A stretch of 12,765 nucleotides of DNA from an uncultured Clostridia bacterium (GTDB taxonomy: Bacteria; Bacillota; Clostridia; RUG12999), in the NCBI GenBank assembly GCA_934792465.1, contig CAKVOK010000073.1, positions 1-12,765 on the forward strand, written 5' to 3'. A program made the translations under genes and the position numbers. The notes under the pieces were generated by a model. It was not told where the DNA came from, did no database searches, and saw only the letters and a list, made by a program, of their open reading frames with translations. Below, in pieces: positions 6,372 through 12,377 of this stretch; the stretch's first letter is position 1, and the number at the start of each line of letters is the position of its first letter.

Positions 6372-7313
6372 ATGAAAAATTTGTACATTGCGTCATGCGA
6401 CGAAAACGGAGGAATCTACAGATATGCCATGGACGGCGGTATATCCCCGATTGACAGAACGGAACTTAAAAATCCTATGTATATGACGGCATACGATAAT
6501 AAAATGTATGTGCTTCTCCGTGAGGCATTTGCGGACGGCACGAGCGGAATGCTCAGCTTCGATATTGCGGCGGACGGAAGCCTTAAAAATCCGTCCGAAA
6601 CCGTTTCGACAGAGGGCAAGGTCGCCTGCCATATTTACGCCGGCGCAAGCGGCGTTTATGCCGCAAACTACGTTTCGGGAAGCGTTATAAAATTCGGCGG
6701 CAAATGCGATGTCCACGAAGGACACGGAATAAATCCGAACAGGCAGGAAAAGGCGCATACGCATTTCGTATGCCCTACTCCCGACGGCAAATATATCTGT
6801 GTGACGGATTTGGGGCTTGATGCCGTATTTTTCTACGATACCGATTTGAACATAGTTTCAAAAGCCAAGGTGCCGGACGGCTGCGGTGCAAGGCATCTCA
6901 TTTTTTCCGCTGACGGAAAGTATATGTATTGTGCGAACGAGCTTATATCTTCTGTCAGTGTGTTTAAATATGCCGACGGAAAAGCAGAGCTTCTGCATAC
7001 ATACCCGGCGCTGCCCAAAGATTATACGGGCGAAAATACTGCGGCTGCGATACGTCTTTGCGGAAACAGGCTTTATGTATCGAACAGAGGTGCGGACAAC
7101 GTTGCGGTATTTGAAGTTTCGGGAGAAAATCTCAAGCTGCTTAATTATATTAAGGTCGGGGCGCATCCGAGAGATATGGAGGTTTCGGACGGCATACTGA
7201 TAAGCACGGACATGAACGATGATAAGGTGACGTTTTATAATGCGGAAACGGGCGAAAAGCTCGATTATGAAATCAGCGGCATAAAAAGTCCGCTGTGCGT
7301 TTTAATTAGATAG
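6372..7313 (+). CDS. Seven-bladed beta-propeller lactonase (6-phosphogluconolactonase-like)
   Basis: This 313-residue protein belongs to the lactonase family related to YbhE/Pgl and YkgB. Blade-repeat motifs are clear: SGVYAANYVSGSV (93-105), HTHFVCPTPDGKYICVTDLG (129-148), GARHLIFSADGKYMYCANE (172-190), RLYVSNRGADNVAVF (233-247) and GAHPRDME (263-270). His129, His131, Arg174 and His175 lie in the conserved pocket loops. It is slightly shorter than typical (330-380), with no signal peptide. Family members hydrolyse sugar lactones such as 6-phosphogluconolactone. Here, beside an SDR and an acid-sugar dehydratase, a non-phosphorylated aldono- or aldaro-lactone is more plausible. The ribosome binding site GGGAGG overlaps the stop codon of the preceding gene, so the two are tightly coupled. 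It is the last gene of the operon. Confidence 0.85.
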   Translation: MKNLYIASCDENGGIYRYAMDGGISPIDRTELKNPMYMTAYDNKMYVLLREAFADGTSGMLSFDIAADGSLKNPSETVSTEGKVACHIYAGASGVYAANYVSGSVIKFGGKCDVHEGHGINPNRQEKAHTHFVCPTPDGKYICVTDLGLDAVFFYDTDLNIVSKAKVPDGCGARHLIFSADGKYMYCANELISSVSVFKYADGKAELLHTYPALPKDYTGENTAAAIRLCGNRLYVSNRGADNVAVFEVSGENLKLLNYIKVGAHPRDMEVSDGILISTDMNDDKVTFYNAETGEKLDYEISGIKSPLCVLIR

Positions 7314-7372
7314 ACATTTTTACCGCAGCTCCCAAAAATATTTACCAAAGCTGAAAATGTGTTAATTTTTTT
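7314..7372 (+). terminator. Putative terminator after the lactonase gene
   Basis: Directly after the stop, ACATTTT (7314-7320) plus CAGCT (7326-7330) pair with AGCTGAAAATGT (7349-7360), leaving a 5-nt bulge on the left. A T7 run follows at 7366-7372. The bulge and A-T rich base make it weak to moderate, but position and U-tract fit the end of the five-gene operon. Confidence 0.5.
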
Positions 7373-7441
7373 GTGCAAAACGTAAAAAAAACAAATTTAA
7401 TGATGTTGAGATTTTAATTTTTTTATGTTTTGCACAAAAAA
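7367..7441. repeat. 24-bp inverted repeat upstream of the HPr promoter
   Basis: The arms 7367-7390 and 7418-7441 are reverse complements with one mismatch, which would be a G-U pair in RNA. Each contains TTTTTTGTGCAAAAC or its complement. The loop is 27 nt. On both strands the stem is followed by A residues, not T, so it is not a classical terminator. It ends 12 bp before the -35 box of the HPr promoter. It may be a pair of regulator half-sites, an RNA structure or a small repeat element. Confidence 0.8.
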
Positions 7442-7453
7442 CTCAAAAATAAG

Positions 7454-7482
7454 TTGACTAAATGACAAATATATTATATAAT
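7454..7482 (+). promoter_or_regulatory. HPr gene promoter
   Basis: TTGACT (7454-7459), a 17-nt spacer and TATAAT (7477-7482) form a strong sigma-A promoter. The inferred start near 7489 gives a leader of about 125 nt before the HPr ATG, longer than needed for translation alone. Confidence 0.85.
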
Positions 7483-7612
7483 ATATAATATCTAATCGGA
7501 AAAATAGAACCGACACACAATGATTATCGGCTTGCCGCAGAGTTCTTTCGAGGCGGACGGCAGATTTTTGTTTAATACTGAGTTTTTAATATTACGGTGG
7601 GGGAGCGAGAAT

Positions 7613-7876
7613 ATGTATTCCAGAGAAATAGTTGTAAAAAATCAAGTGGGACTTCATGCAAGACCGGCTACTTTTTTTATACAGAAAGCAAATTGTTTCG
7701 AATCGGGAATTTGGATTGAAAAAGAAGAACGCAGAGTGAATGCAAAAAGCTTGCTTGGTGTGTTGTCTATGGGGATAACACAGGGAACATCAATTACCAT
7801 AATGGCAAACGGGTCGGACGAGAAAGAAGCGGTCGACTGCCTTGTTGCGCTGATTAAATCCAATTTTTCGGAATAA
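7613..7876 (+). CDS. ptsH: HPr phosphocarrier protein
   Basis: This 87-residue protein has the full HPr fold of the phosphotransferase system. His15 (VGLHARPA) is the site phosphorylated by enzyme I. Ser46 (VNAKSLLGVLSMG) is the site of HPr kinase/phosphorylase that, in Firmicutes, turns HPr into the CcpA corepressor. Both residues fall at exactly the standard numbering when the ATG at 7613 is used, and GGGGAG lies about 7 nt upstream; the longer frame from 7520 is therefore not the start. Because His15 is present it is HPr and not Crh. It stands alone between the sugar-acid operon and the GH39-like gene, with its own promoter and terminator and no enzyme I nearby. It could connect these sugar genes to carbon catabolite control, although no clear cre site was seen by eye. 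Confidence 0.93.
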   Translation: MYSREIVVKNQVGLHARPATFFIQKANCFESGIWIEKEERRVNAKSLLGVLSMGITQGTSITIMANGSDEKEAVDCLVALIKSNFSE

Positions 7877-7894
7877 ATCTTAATACAGATATTG

Positions 7895-7930
7895 CAGACG
7901 TATTTTTTAAATGACGTCTGTATTTTTTTT
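7895..7930 (+). terminator. HPr gene terminator
   Basis: CAGACGT (7895-7901) pairs with ACGTCTG (7914-7920) around a 12-nt loop. After two bases comes T8 (7923-7930), 19 nt after the HPr stop. The T8 run is itself the left half of a perfect palindrome T8GCA8 (7923-7940). Confidence 0.85.
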
Positions 7931-7940
7931 GCAAAAAAAA

Positions 7941-7959
7941 TTACGAAAAAGTTTCGTAA
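7941..7959. promoter_or_regulatory. Operator-like palindrome upstream of the GH39-like gene
   Basis: TTACGAAA, three central bases and TTTCGTAA form a perfect 8+8 palindrome ending 9 bp before the -35 box. Position and symmetry suit a dimeric regulator such as a LacI or GntR type. The regulator is not in the window, and I do not recognise the site as a published consensus. Confidence 0.55.
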
Positions 7960-7968
7960 ACAGAACTA

Positions 7969-7997
7969 TTGACACTCAAAAAACACTGTGCTATAAT
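7969..7997 (+). promoter_or_regulatory. Consensus promoter of the GH39-like gene
   Basis: TTGACA (7969-7974), exactly 17 nt, then TATAAT (7992-7997) is a perfect sigma-A consensus. An AAAGGAG ribosome binding site (8026-8031) precedes the ATG at 8041 by 9 nt. So strong a core promoter beside a palindrome suggests control by repression. Confidence 0.92.
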
Positions 7998-8040
7998 AAT
8001 GGCTGTTAAAATATTATAAAGCAAAAAGGAGCGACACATT

Positions 8041-9396
8041 ATGGAAAATATTAAAGTTGATTTTTCCGCAAACATGGGAAAAATTAAACCTATGCACGCA
8101 GTCAACAACGGCCCCGTATACAAATTCACGCTCGACCAGCGTATAACGAATATCGACGCTTTTAAAGAGGCCGGTATTCCTTATGCCAGGACGCACGACG
8201 CCGCTTTCTATTCGGGTTACGGCGGCGAACATATAGTCGATGTACATATGATTTTTCCCGATTTCGACAAAGACCCTACAGACCCGTCGGCCTACGATTT
8301 CACTCTGACGGACGAATATCTCAGAGTAATGATTTATGCCGGTGTAAAGCCGTTTTACCGCCTCGGTTCAAAGATTGAACACTGGCCGAAAAAATACGGT
8401 ACTCTGCCGCCGAAAGATTTCCACAAATGGGCGGTTATCTGCGAACACATAATACGCCACTACACAGAGGGCTGGGCAGACGGCTTCCGCTATGACATAG
8501 AATACTGGGAAATCTGGAACGAGGCGGACGGCTCGCCGGAAGAAGCGGATTATGTTGATAAAAAAACGTGGGGCGGAACAGTGAAGCAGTTCTTTGAATT
8601 TTACGATACTGCCGCACAGCATTTGAAAAAATGCTTCCCCGATAAGAAAATCGGCGGTCCGTCAATGGCATATCCTATTCATGAGTATAGCAAAAATTTC
8701 CTGACGTATCTGAAAGAGCATAACACTCCGCTTGATTTTTATTCATGGCATGTATATGTAAGCGACCCTCGTCAGGTGCTTGAGGTGGAAACGCAAACAA
8801 GAGAAATGCTTGATTCATTCGGATTTGAAAATGCCGAAAGTATTCTTGACGAATGGAATTATGTCAAGGGCTGGAACAATGATGAATGGCTTTATTCGCT
8901 CAGAACGGAAAAAAGCATTAAAGGAGCGGCATTCACAGCGGCAGTCATGTTTGAATCGCAGTACAGACCTCTTGATATGCTGATGTATTATGACGCACGC
9001 CCCTGCAGCATGAACGGGCTGTTTGCAACGGATTATGTATGCGACAGGCTCAAAGGCTACTATCCGTTCCGTATGTTCAACGAACTTGTGAAGCTCGGCG
9101 ATTCGGTGAAAACCGAAAGCGACTGCGATAAGCTGTTCAGCTGTGCCGCAAAGAGCGAAAATGCGATGGCGTTTGTTGTTGCGTATTTCGACGATGATAA
9201 CAACGCAGAAGAAAAAGAAGTTAAAATCAGCTTTGAAAATATCGGTGCCAAAAAGAGAAAGGTTTCTTATTTCCTGCTCGACGAAAACCATGACGAAGAG
9301 CTTGTAAGAGATGAAATCGTTACGGGCGAAAGCATTTCTTCATACATAAAAATGCCTTTGTATTCCGCATATCTTATAAAAATAGAAGAAATATAA
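8041..9396 (+). CDS. Clan GH-A glycoside hydrolase, GH39-like (beta-xylosidase type)
   Basis: This 451-residue protein is a retaining barrel hydrolase. The acid/base Glu161 lies in IEYWEIWNEADG (Asn160-Glu161). The nucleophile is probably Glu271 in ESILDEWNY. DFYSWHVYV (His237) and the opening pattern of a substrate-binding first strand (GIPYARTHDA, residues 45-54) match GH39, which contains beta-xylosidases and alpha-L-iduronidases. The last 90 residues form a beta-sandwich common after such barrels. No signal peptide is present, so it is cytoplasmic. It is transcribed alone from a consensus promoter, 165 nt after HPr. With the GH10 enzyme it would finish xylo-oligosaccharide breakdown to monomers, if the xylan assignment is right. 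GH39 is the best family by motif, but other clan GH-A families are possible. Confidence 0.75.
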   Translation: MENIKVDFSANMGKIKPMHAVNNGPVYKFTLDQRITNIDAFKEAGIPYARTHDAAFYSGYGGEHIVDVHMIFPDFDKDPTDPSAYDFTLTDEYLRVMIYAGVKPFYRLGSKIEHWPKKYGTLPPKDFHKWAVICEHIIRHYTEGWADGFRYDIEYWEIWNEADGSPEEADYVDKKTWGGTVKQFFEFYDTAAQHLKKCFPDKKIGGPSMAYPIHEYSKNFLTYLKEHNTPLDFYSWHVYVSDPRQVLEVETQTREMLDSFGFENAESILDEWNYVKGWNNDEWLYSLRTEKSIKGAAFTAAVMFESQYRPLDMLMYYDARPCSMNGLFATDYVCDRLKGYYPFRMFNELVKLGDSVKTESDCDKLFSCAAKSENAMAFVVAYFDDDNNAEEKEVKISFENIGAKKRKVSYFLLDENHDEELVRDEIVTGESISSYIKMPLYSAYLIKIEEI

Positions 9397-9418
9397 ATTT
9401 AAAGTGCTGTAGAAAAAA

Positions 9419-9489
9419 TGAAGATACCCCCTTAGAGTAGACACATGAAATAACAAAAAATTTCAATCTACTTTAAGGGGGTATCTTCA
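9419..9489. mobile_element. 71-bp MITE-like element with 23-bp terminal inverted repeats
   Basis: TGAAGATACCCCC and the following 10 bases (9419-9441) are repeated inverted at 9467-9489 with a single mismatch. The unit begins TG and ends CA. A second internal stem, TGAAAT/ATTTCA (9446-9451 and 9460-9465), fills the middle. No coding capacity exists. TG...CA ends with a C5 tract resemble IS3-type ends, so this may be a non-autonomous derivative or two abutted IS ends. No clear target duplication flanks it. It lies 22 bp after the GH39-like stop and could also act as a transcript-end hairpin, though no T-run follows. Confidence 0.65.
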
Positions 9490-9555
9490 CTTGAGAATTT
9501 TTGAAAAATAGCGTTTTATATAGTCTGTATATTTTTCTAAAGTTCCTTTTTATTA

Positions 9556-9930
9556 TTAAATTTCATTTTCCTGTTCAAGAATACGCAATTCCTTTACAAC
9601 AAGTTCATATTGATTCTTTATATTGCCGAACAGTGCAATGTCATCAAACGTATCCTGTCCGTAAAGCTTTTCTTTCATCTTTGCTGCTGCTTCGGCAAGC
9701 TCCGAAAAAGACAGCTTCTCGCAAAGTCCGAAAAGAGCCGCCGCAGAATCGTATGCACCCTTGTAGTCGCTTGCGGCTATGCAGGTCTGAAGCTCGGCAA
9801 AGCTGCTGTCATGCAGAAATTTCAGTGTTTCTTCCGCAAGCATTTCGTTATCGGGATATTTGTCGTGCGCATTCTCATAGCTGCCGCCTGTTTTTTTATA
9901 AAATTCTTCGATAGTCAAATTGTTTTTCAT
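9556..9930 (-). CDS. Hpt-domain-like protein lacking the phosphorylatable His
   Basis: This 124-residue protein resembles the small stand-alone Hpt (histidine phosphotransfer) proteins of Clostridia. These begin with a short head like LTIEEFYKKTGGSYE and then have a helical bundle with FL..S...L...I...D...A...AH-LKG. Here the segment reads YDSAAALFGLCEKLSFSEL (residues 60-78), so the His position is Ala64 and the usual Lys of HTLKG is Phe67. The fold pattern is kept but phosphotransfer chemistry is lost, suggesting a binding or decoy role or a decaying gene. The start is set at 9930 because GGGAG lies 7 nt upstream on that strand; the longer frame from 9981 lacks such support. It is monocistronic, convergent with the GH39-like gene, with a promoter at 9960-9988. 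No kinase or response regulator is in the window. Confidence 0.7.
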   Translation of the reverse strand: MKNNLTIEEFYKKTGGSYENAHDKYPDNEMLAEETLKFLHDSSFAELQTCIAASDYKGAYDSAAALFGLCEKLSFSELAEAAAKMKEKLYGQDTFDDIALFGNIKNQYELVVKELRILEQENEI

Positions 9931-9959
9931 ACATAATCTCCCAAAATGTTGATATATAT

Positions 9960-9988
9960 ATTTTACTACATTTCTCTGCAAATATCAA
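9960..9988 (-). promoter_or_regulatory. Promoter of the Hpt-like gene
   Basis: On the minus strand TTGATA (9988-9983), a 17-nt spacer and TAAAAT (9965-9960) form a reasonable sigma-A promoter, 29 nt upstream of the ATG at 9930. Confidence 0.65.
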
Positions 9989-10180
9989 GTGTTTTTTGAA
10001 AAAAACTCAAAATCGACTCAAAAAATCATGTTACATTTTTCGTGCTGTTTTTCCCAATCTCACTTTTTCGTTACAATTTTTAACGACAACATTTTCCCAC
10101 ATATGTACTTTATTTTTTAATTTCTTCTATTTTTGTAAATATTATATAATATATTGCAAAATATAGTCGAATGAAAATGC
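9989..10180. other. AT-rich intergenic stretch
   Basis: Together with the promoter and leader to 10312 this is a gene-free gap of over 300 bases. It is strongly AT-rich. I see no open frame with a ribosome binding site, no tRNA and no long hairpin; the only symmetry is a weak CGTTA/TAACG pair at 10069-10085. A GAATG-17-CATTAAA pair (10169-10197) resembles a sporulation sigma-G promoter and overlaps the sigma-A-like one. Confidence 0.6.
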
Positions 10181-10209
10181 TTGAAAAATGCATTAAAAGA
10201 TATTATAAT
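10181..10209 (+). promoter_or_regulatory. Promoter upstream of the DUF6514-like/spoVAD/spoVAE operon
   Basis: TTGAAA (10181-10186), a 17-nt spacer and TATAAT (10204-10209) read as a sigma-A promoter. The leader is roughly 100 nt and contains a small GTTTGCC/GGCAGAC hairpin (10247-10270). A partly overlapping sigma-G-like pair, GAATG (10169-10173) and CATTAAA (10191-10197), has one mismatch to the -10 consensus. spoVA operons are sigma-G dependent in Bacillus, so which is used is open. Confidence 0.65.
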
Positions 10210-10312
10210 TATATATGCGATACATAAGAAAAACGTATATTGCGCCGTTTGCCGCTTGTCCGGGGCAGACGACATAAAAATATAAAATTACGGGCGGGAA
10301 AGGAAATTTATC

Positions 10313-10651
10313 ATGAACAAAAAGCTTATTGCTTCAAAAAATTTGAAAAAGGACGGTATCAGACTTGATTATTACATTGTCAGAGAGCGTTACATCGATA
10401 TAACCAATAATGTTTCAATGGGAATTTACGGCGTTGAGGTGCAGGAAATCTCCGGTGACGAACAAAAGGTACAGAAAAGCAAATCGCGCACAATATGCGA
10501 TATTACGTGCAACGAAAGCAGAATGAACGATTTTATAAAAATGCTTTGCGAAAACGAGGTTACGCCCTACAATCTTTACGATATCGTACTTGAAAAAGCC
10601 GACAGCGGATATTTTGACATTGTTTCCGCAAAAGCTGACAAAACTGCATAA
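10313..10651 (+). CDS. DUF6514-like protein of unknown function
   Basis: This is a 112-residue soluble protein with no signal or membrane segment. Its pattern, a Tyr-rich start (RLDYYIVRE), a central YGVEVQEISGDE, a segment IRTICDIT-like (SRTICDITCNESRMNDFIKML) and a late PYNLYDIVLE, agrees with the Clostridia family DUF6514 as I remember it; the assignment is moderate. AAAGGAA lies before the ATG. It is 42 nt ahead of spoVAD with no terminator between, so it is probably in the same transcript and occupies the place where spoVAC is normally found. Linkage to spoVAD/E hints at a sporulation-stage role, which is inference only. Confidence 0.7.
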   Translation: MNKKLIASKNLKKDGIRLDYYIVRERYIDITNNVSMGIYGVEVQEISGDEQKVQKSKSRTICDITCNESRMNDFIKMLCENEVTPYNLYDIVLEKADSGYFDIVSAKADKTA

Positions 10652-10674
10652 TTTTCTTAAACTGCGGCATACTG
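10646..10674 (+). promoter_or_regulatory. Possible sigma-G promoter directly before spoVAD
   Basis: GCATA (10646-10650), a 17-nt spacer and CATACTG (10668-10674) match the sigma-G pattern GNATR and CATNNTA except for the last base. The inferred start near 10681 would leave only a minimal leader around the AGAGGTG ribosome binding site, so the call is tentative. Confidence 0.35.
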
Positions 10675-10693
10675 ATACAAAAGAGGTGTTGGT

Positions 10694-11719
10694 ATGAACA
10701 ATACAAAACGGCTCGGCAAACAAACCGTTAAATTTGAAAATCCGCCGAGCATTATATCGGAATATTCGATTGCCGGAAAAAAGGAAAATGAAGGCAAGCT
10801 GAAAGGAATGTTCGACAAAACGATAGATGACGCCATGTACGGCGAGGATTCATGGGAAAAGGCGGAAAGCAAGCTTATGAAATCCGCACTGCACGGCGTT
10901 ATTTCAAAATCCGAAATTGCCGAAAACGATATAAACTATATCTTTGCCGGCGATTTGCTTAATCAGTGCAGCGGCAGCCATTATGCCGTCCGGGGCTTCA
11001 ATATCCCGTTTTTCGGACTCTACGGAGCGTGTTCGACAATGGCGGAAAGCCTGTCGCTCGCTTCCATGAGCATTGACGGAGGCTTCGCCGATTATGCGAT
11101 AGCTTCGACGTCCAGCCATTTCTGTTCGGCAGAAAAGCAGTTTCGTTTTCCTCTGGAATACGGCGGACAGCGAACACCTACGGCACAATGGACGGTTACG
11201 GGAAGCGGAGCGGTTCTCCTTGGGAAACATGAAAAACCTCCTTATATAACTCATGTTACCACAGGAAAAATCGTTGATATGGGAATTAAGGACGCAAACA
11301 ATATGGGTGCCGCCATGGCGCCTGCCGCTGCGGACGCAATAAAAACGCATTTCGAGGATACCGGATTTCGCCCGGAGGACTACGACCTTATCGCAACCGG
11401 CGATTTGGGATATGTCGGCAGCGAGCTGCTGAATATGCTGATGAAAGAAAACGGATTTAACATAGAAAATGTTCACAACGATTGCGGATGCATGATATTT
11501 TACGAAAAAGAACAGGACGTCCACAGCGGCGGAAGCGGATGCGGATGCAGCGCTGTTACGCTTTGTGCGAAAATTCTGAAAGAAATTCGCAGCGGAAAGC
11601 TCAGCAAAGTGCTGTTTATCGCTACGGGAGCACTCTTGAGCCAGGCTTCGCCTTTGCAGGGTGAAACAATCCCGTGTATTGCTCACTGCGTAAGGATAAC
11701 CTCCGGGGAGGTGTGCTGA
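10694..11719 (+). CDS. spoVAD: Stage V sporulation protein SpoVAD
   Basis: This 341-residue protein matches SpoVAD, the soluble thiolase-fold protein on the outer face of the spore inner membrane that binds dipicolinic acid (DPA) during uptake into the forespore and release at germination. Visible family segments are YIFAGDLLNQCSGSHYAVR (82-100), FGLYGACSTMAESLSLAS (107-124), then SHFCSAEKQFRFPLEYG (141-157), AQWTVTGSGAVLL (164-176), and the C-terminal SQASPLQGETIPCIAHCVRI. Length is standard for the family. The AGAGGTG site supports the start. Its TGA stop is immediately followed by the spoVAE ATG. It identifies the organism as an endospore former, or descended from one. Confidence 0.95.
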   Translation: MNNTKRLGKQTVKFENPPSIISEYSIAGKKENEGKLKGMFDKTIDDAMYGEDSWEKAESKLMKSALHGVISKSEIAENDINYIFAGDLLNQCSGSHYAVRGFNIPFFGLYGACSTMAESLSLASMSIDGGFADYAIASTSSHFCSAEKQFRFPLEYGGQRTPTAQWTVTGSGAVLLGKHEKPPYITHVTTGKIVDMGIKDANNMGAAMAPAAADAIKTHFEDTGFRPEDYDLIATGDLGYVGSELLNMLMKENGFNIENVHNDCGCMIFYEKEQDVHSGGSGCGCSAVTLCAKILKEIRSGKLSKVLFIATGALLSQASPLQGETIPCIAHCVRITSGEVC

Positions 11720-12076
11720 ATGAACTATGTATGGGCATTTGTTGTCGGAGGGTTTATCTGCGTTGTCGGTCAGCTTCTGATTGATTATACAAAGCTTACT
11801 CCTGCGAGAATACTTGTATGCTTCGTATCTCTAGGAGCTATTCTGACGCTGTTCGGCGTATACGAACCGCTGATAAGGTTCGCCGGAGCAGGTGCAAGCG
11901 TACCGCTGACAGGCTTCGGATATACGCTTGCCACAGGCGTCATGGACGAAATAGACAAATCCGGATTTATAGGAATTTTCACCGGCGGATTTTCCAAAGC
12001 TGCCGGCGGAATTACGGCGGCAATACTGTTCGGATATATTTTTTCCGTTATATTCAAGCCGAAAGCGAAAAAATAA
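11720..12076 (+). CDS. spoVAE: Stage V sporulation protein SpoVAE (SpoVAEB type)
   Basis: This is a 118-residue membrane protein of the SpoVA DPA channel. Hydrophobic segments lie at about 3-22 (YVWAFVVGGFICVVGQLLI), 28-48, and 84-110 (near FIGIFTGGFSKAAGGITAA), with the conserved central GFGYTLATGVMDEIDKSGF. The C terminus is basic (KPKAKK). The start codon abuts the spoVAD stop (TGAATG) and its ribosome binding site GGGGAGG lies inside spoVAD, so synthesis is coupled. With SpoVAC and SpoVAD it forms the conserved core of the channel, but spoVAC is not in this operon. Confidence 0.93.
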   Translation: MNYVWAFVVGGFICVVGQLLIDYTKLTPARILVCFVSLGAILTLFGVYEPLIRFAGAGASVPLTGFGYTLATGVMDEIDKSGFIGIFTGGFSKAAGGITAAILFGYIFSVIFKPKAKK

Positions 12077-12377
12077 AATATTTCAAGAGGGTTCGGAAAC
12101 TTTATAGAGAAGACTTGATGCGGCGGCACATCAGACCACACTTGATTATCCGGGAGGTATAAACGATGTAAAACGGACGTATATAAGTCCTGCCGCCGAT
12201 CTATGTGCATGTGGAATGAAAACAGGCAAACATATTCTTTTCGGAGAAGATTTTATATTGAATTCCAAAGGCAAAGCATTATAAGCCATGTGATTATGTA
12301 ATCACTATGGTTGACAAAATCAAAAATGCAAGCCATATATGCGAATGCATCGGTGTTTGGTGTGAAATAATCATTTT
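12077..12377. other. Gene-poor stretch after spoVAE with an ATG-TAA start-stop
   Basis: No convincing gene is present. A strong site GGGAGG (12152-12157) sits 8 nt before ATG TAA (12166-12171), a start codon followed at once by a stop. In a different frame (12108-12284) 58 codons are open but without an initiator until a Met at 12216; this may be the tail of a decayed gene. No transfer or ribosomal RNA is seen. The stretch ends at the terminator at 12378 and may be the 3' untranslated region of the spoVA operon. Confidence 0.5.
12286..12310. promoter_or_regulatory. Palindrome before a TTGACA box
   Basis: GTGATTA, TG and TAATCAC (12290-12305) form a near-perfect palindrome, extended by CCAT on the left and ATGG on the right with one extra T. 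A TTGACA (12311-12316) follows at once, but the -10 at 17 nt is poor (CATATA). It could be an operator for a small transcript ending at the 12378-12422 terminator. Confidence 0.35.

Noticed and set aside
7520..7612. Longer N terminus for HPr starting at 7520
   Set aside because: No ribosome binding site precedes it, whereas GGGGAG precedes the ATG at 7613 and the latter gives standard His15 and Ser46 numbering.
10904..11686. 260-codon minus-strand open frame opposite spoVAD
   Set aside because: spoVAD is unambiguous on the plus strand; the antisense translation is Arg/Ser-rich and has no recognisable motif.
11785..12210. 141-codon minus-strand frame and 114-codon plus frame over spoVAE
   Set aside because: Both overlap the clear SpoVAE membrane protein in other frames and lack ribosome binding sites or family features.
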